Position numbers and translations under genes: made by a program. Positions 56,030 through 64,000 of a DNA stretch of 64,000 nucleotides are shown here, in pieces. The notes beneath the pieces were generated by a model, which was given only the letters and a program-made list of their open reading frames with translations, ran no database searches and was not told where the DNA came from. Position 1 is the stretch's first letter; the number at the start of each line of letters is the position of its first letter. Source of the stretch: Ascaphus truei (lineage: Eukaryota > Chordata > Amphibia > Anura > Ascaphidae); assembly GCA_036426205.1 (NCBI GenBank), contig CM071570.1, positions 144,382,015 to 144,446,014 on the forward strand, read 5' to 3'.

Positions 56030-57234
56030 GTTAGATTATGGCTATAATAAGATGAATGTTAGATTAATTGCTTTTCTAGGTTAGAATGGAACCATTTAGA
56101 TTTCAGGGAGTTATTTTTCACAAATAAAAAAAAATATCTGTGGTCCCATCATCTAGTGTTCTCATACATTAGATGATGGCTATGTATATTTTATACACTT
56201 GTATTCACAGACTATACTGTATAGCGTTACACCGAACTAGTTTTAATATTTCTCTGTGTGTAGAATTATTCATAGATAGTTTTTAATTAAGTATATATCT
56301 ATATTATATATATATATATACACTGTAAATATATCTAACCACACCTTATGTGTATCTTCGGTTTATTAAAGTAAGATTTTATTTGTGGCGTCAGATCCTT
56401 CTATGGGGATCTTTGATTTTTCTACTGTTTGATGGCCGGTATGTAGGAATATTTGGATTTCGAGACCTGTGCTAGGTTATTTAAAGGGCTGTCACCCTGT
56501 GATCTACCTCTCTTATCCTCTGAAAGCCTCCCCAAAAAGTTAGAGCGTGTTGGTGGACAGTGTTGAATCTGACAAGAAAGCAGGAGTAGTTTCCTTAGCA
56601 TGGGCTAGCTGCGTTAAGAGCAGTGGGTCAGAGGGGTAACTGTTGTTGGGTGTGATGGAGATACGGAAATACAAAAACATTATTGGATATAACATTACGC
56701 ATGTTTTGAGGAGCACTCTGTTGTGGTTTGCAGATAACACAGGATAAGGGAGAGTTCAGAATGTTAACTGCTCAGCGTGCAGCTGCTACCAGATCATCTC
56801 CTTCTCTGCTGCTATAATCACACAGTTCATACATTAAGGGTCAGGCTTAGAAATTATTTTTCATATATTTCTTTGTATCCCTAGAAAGCCTCTTCCCTTA
56901 TTCAGTTTAAGTAGATATCATGTAATGGTTGATTTGAAGTTGGGAGGAGCACCTCTAGTCTCAGCTCCCATGCAGTGGGGTTAATGCAAGTTCTATCTGG
57001 AAGCATTATTATGCAGCAGTTGCATTCGAAGGATCTTCAGTACAATTTGAATATGAAGACATTTATAGAGGGCATACGGGATATAACGTTGGGTATGTTT
57101 TAGGAGGACTCTCTTGTGATTTGCAGATAAGACAGACTGAGAGAGTTCAGACTGTTTATTTCTGAGCCCCTTTCTCTGCTGCTACAATTTACTTCCAACT
57201 CGTCATGTTGTTACAATTTATTTTTATGTCTTAC
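56030..57234. other. No gene seen; one internal direct repeat
   Basis: The stretch GGATATAACATTACGCATGT..GTTTGCAGATAA (56685-56765) recurs in diverged form at about 57068-57150. Otherwise unassigned. Confidence 0.45.
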
Positions 57235-57547
57235 ACAGGATTGAAGCAGGGTGTCTCCGGAGCTGAACCCCACTAATTTCAGCTCTGGGGACCCTCTGCT
57301 TCCTGAGATACTTGTCTCCAAAGGGGGTATTGGCAAAGTTTAAAGCTCCCGTGTCACACGGGCCAACAGGAAGGCGAACTTGATGACATCACGGCTTCCT
57401 TTTGACCCGCAGGGCGCTGGAGCTTTGAAAATTTGCTATTACATGAACCCTGGTTGCCGAGCAAAGTGGCTACCAGCACTCCTTATACCCCAGATACCCC
57501 CGAATCTCCAGAAGCAGGGTGTCCATGGAGCTGAAATTAATGGGGGT

Positions 57548-60500
57548 CAGCTCTGGAGACCCCCTGCTTCAATCCTTTGTTTAAAAAAAATATATAATTG
57601 GCAAACAAATCACGTACTTGGTTTGCCACTTTAAATGTGTATGAGCAGGATAGGACAACCTTCTCATACATTAAAGGGCCTATGCTATAAACGTTCATAA
57701 AAAAAAATCACTGGGCAATTTAAATCGCCTCTTTTTGGAGCGTTGCTGTCACGGTATTCAGAAAGCCTCCATTACCTGTGATAGCAAAATTCCCAAAACT
57801 GGCTCATTGGCTGTAATACCATGTGATATAGGCATGTGGTTTTAAGGATGTGACGAACCTCCCTTGGAGATGACGTCCCATCCTTAAAAAAATAAAAAAA
57901 GAGGTGAGCACATGATACAGCATCCAATCTGAATGGAGCTATACCATCTGACCATAAAAATTGACGTCACAGGCCCTATACAGTATAAGCATACATGTGA
58001 ATGGGGGATGGTGCTCAAGTACCTGATCCTATATCAAAATGTATCCATTCATTGAAAGGGAAAGAGCATACTGGGTAAATAATGATATAATAACAATCAA
58101 TGTACTAAACCTATAGAAGGGGCTCTAGAACACCCTGAAGGTGGGGGTTAGCATGCAGAGACATTTCCCCCCTCCTCATTGGGTTGGCCCCAGGTATAAG
58201 TACTCACAAGTTCTCCCCAAAGGTGGCAGCTGTGTCCAGGTCAGGAGAATCCAATGCAGTGTGTGTGTGCAGCGCACAGCAAGAAGAGAGAGGAAGCAGG
58301 TCTGGCAAAAATATTCTCTTTAATGGGAAGCCATAAATAGAGGGTTGCACCCTTCTATGCATTTCGTGCAGGGTTATGCACTTATAAAGAAGTAAAGTGC
58401 AGCTCTGGAGACCCCCTGTCAATCCTATGTTTAAAAAAAATTATAATTGGCAAACAAATCACGTACTTGGTTTGCCACTTTAAATGTGTAAGAGCAGGAT
58501 AGGACACACTTCTCATACATTAAAGGGCCTATGCTATAAGCGTTCATAAAAAAAAAATCGCTGGGCCATTTAAATCGCCTCTTTTTGGAGCGTTGCTGTC
58601 ACGGTATTCAGAAAGTCTCCATTATCTGTGATAGCAAAATTCCCAAAACTGGCTCATTGGCTGTAATACCATGTGATATAGGCATGTGGTTTTAAGGATG
58701 TGACGAACCTCCCTTGGAGATGACGTCCCATCCTTAAAAAAAGAAAAAAAGAGGTGAGCACATGATACAGCATCCAATCTGAATGGAGTGTAACGGGTAT
58801 TCCACCCCACCCAATCTCATATGTAGTGTGGGTGAGTAGAACATGCGGTGTTACCGGTGTGGTGCGTATACCTGCAGGCTCACAGGAGGTCTGAGCCTCC
58901 GCTAGTGAGAGCCTGGGGTGAATCCTCTGGAACGAATCTTCTTTCAGCGCCTCCACCTGTGTAGGATTCTATGGAAGTGTAGAATGACCCTACATAGGAA
59001 CCCAATCAGAAACCACACACACAGTGATTATATAACTAAGGACTTTACTAACGAATAATAATGATAACCTGTGTCTCTCTCACGGTGAGACACTAACAGT
59101 GACGTCTCGCAGGACGATTCCCAAACACTAGGTGATCCCACCCAGTGTCCCGTACTCCTACAGAGATAGTCAATGGGTGACTGCGCAGTCACTAAGAACC
59201 TCTAGGCCTGTTGGTGCACATATGATGGTATAATACCTGCCGAGCACTCCGGTGCTCGGGTCAGCAACAAACTTCTCAAAGGGTCAGACGTGTGATGAGT
59301 CCGTCTGATCCTCCAACCGAACTCCTTGCACGTGCGGACCGCTAGGGCGGTCCCACTCTGGAATCGTCTCTGAGGACCCCAACGTGGGTCCAACCGCTTC
59401 CACAGGAACAGCAGCAGCCGCTGTGTCCCTATCTATATAAGTGATACTAATGTGACAGGAACCCTAACCTAGGGCCTGTCCCTGTAGTACAGCAACCTGT
59501 AGTGGCTTGGGGAACTCCTAGGGCCTGCAGGGGTAATGACCTGTCCCACTCCCCCAACTACCCAAGTCCCTTCGGTAAGTGATCTGGAATGGACTAGAGT
59601 ACTCTTACATGCAGTACTTGGGCGTCTACCTACTGTTGGCTAGCCTAGTGCAGATCCTCTCCAGAATTCCTGACCTCGTTAACAGGCTATCCCTTCAGGC
59701 ATCCTACCCCTAGCGCTACCTCAAGGTGACTAGAACAGCTATAGCCCTTCACCAGACTCACTACTCTCTGACTAGTCCCAGCGCCTACCGCAGCAAGCTG
59801 TAACTCACTGGAGGCTGCAGCCAACATGCTGCGCAACAAGGTGCCTGCCTATCAGACCTCACAGCACTGCTCGCTGTGACCCTGACAAGGCAGCACTCTA
59901 ACAACACTAAGGGCAGCGTCCCTATCTTGGGCCTCCCTCAGTACTTAACCCACTACACTAGTGGGGGGTTGGGGCCTACCTGGGGTGTGGGTACCTATGG
60001 GGTGCAGGAGCTGCTCTCACTCCCTGCACCCTTCTTCCCTCACAGCTCCCTAGCTCCAACTCTCTATCACCTTCTGGACAGTTACCCACCCAACTAGTGG
60101 GGAGTCGGGGTCTACCTGGAGTGTAGGTACCTATATGGGGCAGAAGCTGCACTTGCTCCCTACACCCTACTTCCCTAACAGCTCCCTGACTCCAACTCTT
60201 TAACTGCAGACTTCCTTCTCCCAGCTCCCACTAATGTAAGTGGCAGGGTCCCTAACCTGAGGGCTGCCCCTGGCAACACTCACCTTACTGGGGAGCTGAG
60301 CTATCCTGGACCAAGGGGGTGCTGGCCTAATACAGGGGAGTCCCTCTCTCCTGTACCCTACCTCCTTCCTTCACAGGGTCCCTCCGCTGACTGACTAGCG
60401 TGGTGCAAGCCCGCGAAATGTATCCTTTCCTCCAGGGTAGTCCTGCAGCCCTATTGGCTCCTATGAGGCACCTGGTGCCTCCCTCGCTATGCTCCATGGG

Positions 60501-61860
60501 AGTTGTAGTCCCATAGAGCCTATCCTGGCATTGGGGCCGCGTGCGCGCCTTTCCTGCGCAGGCACGAGCTATCTGGGGCTTCCTCAACCTTTCCCTACTC
60601 TGTTCTGGCCCTCGCGCGACTTTCCCTGCCTCTGGTGGCTGTACTGCGCATGCGCGACTCTGTCGGCTTACTCCTACACTCGCGCGATCACAGCGCATGC
60701 ACGAGTGGTTGCGTAATGGTGGCGCTCTCCTCGCCGGCCGCCGGGACCTTAGAGACGCGACCGCGGCCTTAGCAACGGCCCGATCGCGTCCCCGGCAACC
60801 GGCCCGCTCGCGGAGACAGCGCACCGCTCCCTGCAACGGCCCCCACCCTTGGGATGGCCGTCGGGTCTGCCGCTGGCCTCCGGCAGTACCCAGCATTGCT
60901 TGTGCCCACGGAAGCTCCCGAGGGGGTCGCAGGGGGCAAAGGGTGACCTGGCTACAGGAGCTATACCATCTGACCATAAAAATTGACGTCACAGGCCCTA
61001 TACAGTATAAGCATACATGTGAATGGGGGATGGTGCTCAAGTACCTGATCCTATATCAAAATATATCCATTCATTGAAAGGGAAAGAGCATACTGGGTAA
61101 ATAATGATATAATAACAATCAATGTACTAAACCTATAGAAGGGGCTCTAGAACACCCTGAAGGTGGGGGTTAGCATGCAGAGACACTTCCCCCCTCCTCA
61201 TTGGGTTGGCCCCAGGTATAAGTACTCACAAGTCCCCAGCAGCTCTCCCCAAACGTGCAGCTGTGTCCAGGTCAGGAGAATCCAATGCAGTGTGTGTGCA
61301 GCGCACAGCAAGAAGAGAGAGAGAAGCAGGTCTGGCAAAAAATATTCTCTTTAATGGGAAGCCATAAAATAGAGGGTTGCAACCCTTCTATGCATTTCGT
61401 GCAGGTTATGCACTTTATAAAGAAGTAAAGTGCAGCTCTGGAGACCCCCTGCTTCAATCCTATGTTTAAAAAAAATTATAATTGGCAAACAAATCACGTA
61501 CTTGGTTTGCCACTTTAAATGTGTAAACACTTCTCATACATTAAAGGGCCTATGCTATAAGCGTTCATAAAAAAAAAATCGCTGGGCCATTTAAATCGCC
61601 TCTTTTTGGAGCGTTGCTGTCACGGTATTCAGAAAGTCTCCATTATCTGTGATAGCAAAATTCCCAAAACTGGCTCATTGGCTGTAATACCATGTGATAT
61701 AGGCATGTGGTTTTAAGGATGTGACGTACCTCCCTTGGAGATGACGTCCCATCCTTAAAAAAAGAAAAACAGAGGTGAGCACATGATACAGCATCCAATC
61801 TGAATGGAGCTATACCATCTGACCATAAAATGTGACGTCACAGGCCCTATACAGTATAAG
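57548..61860 (+). repeat. Tandem array, about 2.5 copies of an 850-860 bp unit
   Basis: Units start CAGCTCTGGAGACCCCCTG at 57548, 58400 and 61433. Unit 1 is 852 bp; unit 2 is about 861 bp after removing the LTR at 58789-60956 and its 4-bp duplication; unit 3 diverges after 61860. Each unit holds an R1 left terminus (GGGCCTATGCTATAA), the GTGACG(A/T)ACCTCCCTTGG block, and a region ending in a degenerate hammerhead-like string on the minus strand (about 58349-58393 and 61383-61428). Identity between units is very high by eye. Confidence 0.85.
58789..60956 (-). mobile_element. Solo LTR, family L, copy 5 (2.17 kb), target duplication GGAG
   Basis: TGTAACGGG ... CTGGCTACA, flanked by GGAG at 58785-58788 and 60957-60960. 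The neighbouring tandem unit shows the empty site (GAATGGAGCTATACC), so the insertion and its duplication are directly proven. It is longer than the roughly 700-820-bp copies and contains an internal GC-rich, CpG-dense part (about 60490-60900). No gag or pol sequence was recognised. Orientation is inferred from family members. Confidence 0.88.
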
Positions 61861-63805
61861 GCCTGTACATCTCATTTTACCTCAATAAGCTGACGAGAGA
61901 ACATCCTGTTGTGGATTTACCATTGGGTTTTGGATTGAGAGATGAAGATAGAAGATTAAAGAAAATATAAAAATAATCACAGATGAAGAAAGAAGACGGT
62001 GATAGAAGATAAAAGAAAGAAGATTTTTTTTACCTGATGCTGGTCTTTAAGGTGGATGGCGTTGGATTGCGGGTGATAACGTCGCGGTACGAGAGATTGC
62101 AGATACAACGGGATTCGGAAGGTGAAGACTTCTAAAGTTAAGTCAAATATTGAATGTATGTAAATTTCTTTTTCTCAGGTTTTTTCATTGTATTTATTTA
62201 TTTTTATGTTTGTGATTGCCCATTGACTGATAATGTATTAATCTGTGCCATTGGGTACAGATAAATGCAGTGACAGATAATGCCTTTTTTGGCAAATGCT
62301 TGTTTTGAATTGATTGTAATTTTTTCTATTTGTTTTTATTGTTTGGATTCAATTGTTTGGATTTTGGATGGCTTGTTTTTAGTACATTTTAGGATTGTTA
62401 GCGTTGAAAATTAATTATTTGTTTTGTTGGTTACTAGTTTAAATTCATTGTTTTGTTGGCTAGTGTTTAAAATAAATTAATTGATTTATTTATTGGTTAG
62501 TGCTTTTATTTATAAAACAGATTGATTGGCTAGTGCTTTTATTTATGTATTTAATTGGTTGCTAGTGCTTTTATTTATTTAATTGGTTGGCTAGTGCTTT
62601 TATTTAATTGGTTGGCTAGTGCTCTTATTTATTTAATTGGGGTGTTCAGGCGCTTGTATATATCTTTTATTATTGTGTATTTTTGGCCTTCATGCATTTT
62701 TATTAGGGTGACCATTGACTGCAATAGTGGCTTATCATGCCCATATTATATGGTAATGATGTACCACTGTGCCAATCAATGGGTATAGGGTGGGTATAGT
62801 GGTCCCAGGGTGGGTGCTTAGGCCTCCCGTGTGGGTAGCGGGGGAGGGTGGGTTAACCCCTAATTACTATAGCAGTTATTAACCACTATGGTGATTAAGG
62901 GGTTAGGGGCCATTAAATTGTATTTTTTCATGTATTCTTGCTGGCATCAGAGGACATGGACCTGCAGTATGTTGATGAGGACGCCCATAATGATGGCAGG
63001 GGTAAATAGAAAAGTTTATTTACTTTATTTATGCTGGCTGGCTAATGTGTTATTTTATAATGGGCAAATGCACTAGTATCCATATCTGGATAATAGTTAT
63101 TTTGCCCATTACTGTATGTGTTGGGCGGGGGGGGGGGGGAAGGGGGTAAGGGGGTGTATTTATTTCTATGTATTGCAAAAAAAAATTGCCACAGGATTGG
63201 TACCGCAGGCTAGCGGGGACCACCCAAGGGCCCACAGACACCCGCAGGGACCACCTGAGGACCTCCGCGGCCTCTGGTATCAATCATGTGGGAGTAGAGG
63301 AGGTGGGTATTAGTGTTTATAGTGGGGGTGGGTAAGGGGGTGGGTAGCAAGCGGGGATAATCCCTTAATTGCCTTAGCGGTTAGCCGCTAAGGTAATGAA
63401 GTTGACTGTAAATGCATTTTTATTGCATGGGATTCATGCCGGGGATCTCCAGTCATGATATTAATGGATATCAGCTCCAGAGACCATCAGCAACAATCTG
63501 ATGCAGAAGAAAAGCGCATTTTTTTTCTAAGTCCTCTATCACAGCCTCTCAGCAGCTACTCACCAGCGTTTTGGGAGAAACTCCCCATTCTAGAGCCGCG
63601 ATTAGCCTCGATAAGCTAATGGCGGCTACTAGAATTGCACAAGTTTCAGAACCTTACGATAAGTGACTTATTGCCGCTCACCCGGCGATTATTTTATGAC
63701 GACAGCCATTTTTGATGATTCATGTCTTTATCGCCCACTTATCGAGGCTTACTGAATAGCAGTAGGCATTTTGGCTGATAAGTATCTTATCGACGCTTAT
63801 AGCAA
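61547..63805 (+). mobile_element. R1: large non-autonomous Harbinger-like element, best copy
   Basis: Left end GGGCCTATGCTATAAGCG; the right end read inward gives TATAAGCGTCGATAAG. It contains in order: a CRE-bearing block, a purine-rich block (61935-62030), a 28-bp-type tandem array, the CCCATATTATATGG palindromic block, a TTAATTACTATAGCAG..ATTAAGGGGTTA block, GATGATGGCAG, a G-run, and the MITE-like terminal block. No protein is encoded. Confidence 0.6.
62447..62640. repeat. Tandem repeat, about 6 irregular units
   Basis: Units built on TTGGCTAGTGCTTTTATTTA with variable spacing, inside R1. Confidence 0.85.
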
Positions 63806-64000
63806 AGGATTGCCGTTCACCAGGTTATCACTGACGATCGGACCGGCCGGTGATTTTGCTGTTGCCGGCACATTGCTGGATTGGGATTGACAATTCTTAT
63901 ATGGGTTAAAACCGACCTTTCTTCTTTTGAAATTGCCATGATCAAACATACTGTGAAATTCTGGCATGACACCCCAATACCCGCAAATCTTTCCGGCAGG
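63806..64000. other. No gene seen at right edge
   Basis: Short unassigned sequence. Confidence 0.4.

Noticed and set aside
58349..58393. Hammerhead-like string on the minus strand of the tandem unit (also 61383-61428)
   Set aside because: Stem II GTGC/GCAC, GAAA and a four-pair stem I are present, but the core reads TTTATAA with three changes from CUGANGA. Too degenerate to list as an RNA feature.
60327..61040. 237-codon open frame on the minus strand
   Set aside because: Lies across the GC-rich, CpG-dense part of a solo LTR and its junction with the tandem repeat. No domain, Arg/Pro-biased as expected from composition.
1..64000. tRNA, rRNA, CRISPR arrays and bacterial-type operons
   Set aside because: Looked for and not seen; intron-type splice sites, poly(A) signals and vertebrate-type transposons rule out a prokaryotic reading.

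Overview
The window looks like repeat-dense intergenic or intronic DNA from a vertebrate, most likely an amphibian (probably a frog). This is inferred from the mix of mobile elements: Penelope-like elements (PLEs) with GIY-YIG endonucleases, several LINE families (CR1/L2-like, Rex1-like, L1/Tx1-like), a Ty3/Gypsy relic, PIF/Harbinger genes with Myb/SANT proteins, and hAT- and pogo-like MITEs. I found no complete host gene, tRNA, rRNA or CRISPR array. Nearly all recognisable coding sequence belongs to mobile elements, and most of it is broken.

Layout. 0-11 kb: Gypsy pol relic (-), an inverted-repeat structure with PLE material, a Harbinger-type MITE, an L1/Tx1 3' end, one LINE nested in an older copy of itself, then two PLEs. 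The first (+) carries a GIY-YIG domain and a well-formed hammerhead ribozyme motif. The second (-, 8004-10772) is flanked by a 14-bp target-site duplication and keeps reverse transcriptase plus endonuclease, broken by two frameshifts in short A runs. 11-16 kb: copies of a large non-autonomous repeat (family R1), a GC-rich minisatellite, a hAT-like element. 16-29 kb: mostly low-copy AT-rich DNA with LINE and PLE ends and decayed copies of a Harbinger Myb/SANT gene. 29-32 kb: two LTRs and a LINE end.

32.46-46.6 kb is the most unusual part. It starts with a Harbinger-like terminal sequence and a promoter-like region. Then come a multi-exon Myb/SANT plus coiled-coil gene, PLE debris, a divergent forkhead-domain reading frame, a CpG-dense promoter-like segment followed by a tiny terminal exon with a SUMO-interaction-like motif, and finally a HARBI1-type transposase C-terminus on the opposite strand. 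If these belong to one element it is a large Harbinger-class transposon carrying accessory regulatory genes. No matching right terminus was found, so this is an inference.

47-64 kb: a palindromic hAT MITE, more R1 copies, rearranged LINE pieces, three solo LTRs (five of this family in the window, three with exact 4-bp target duplications) and a 2.5-copy tandem array of an about 860-bp unit, one unit of which is split by a solo LTR.
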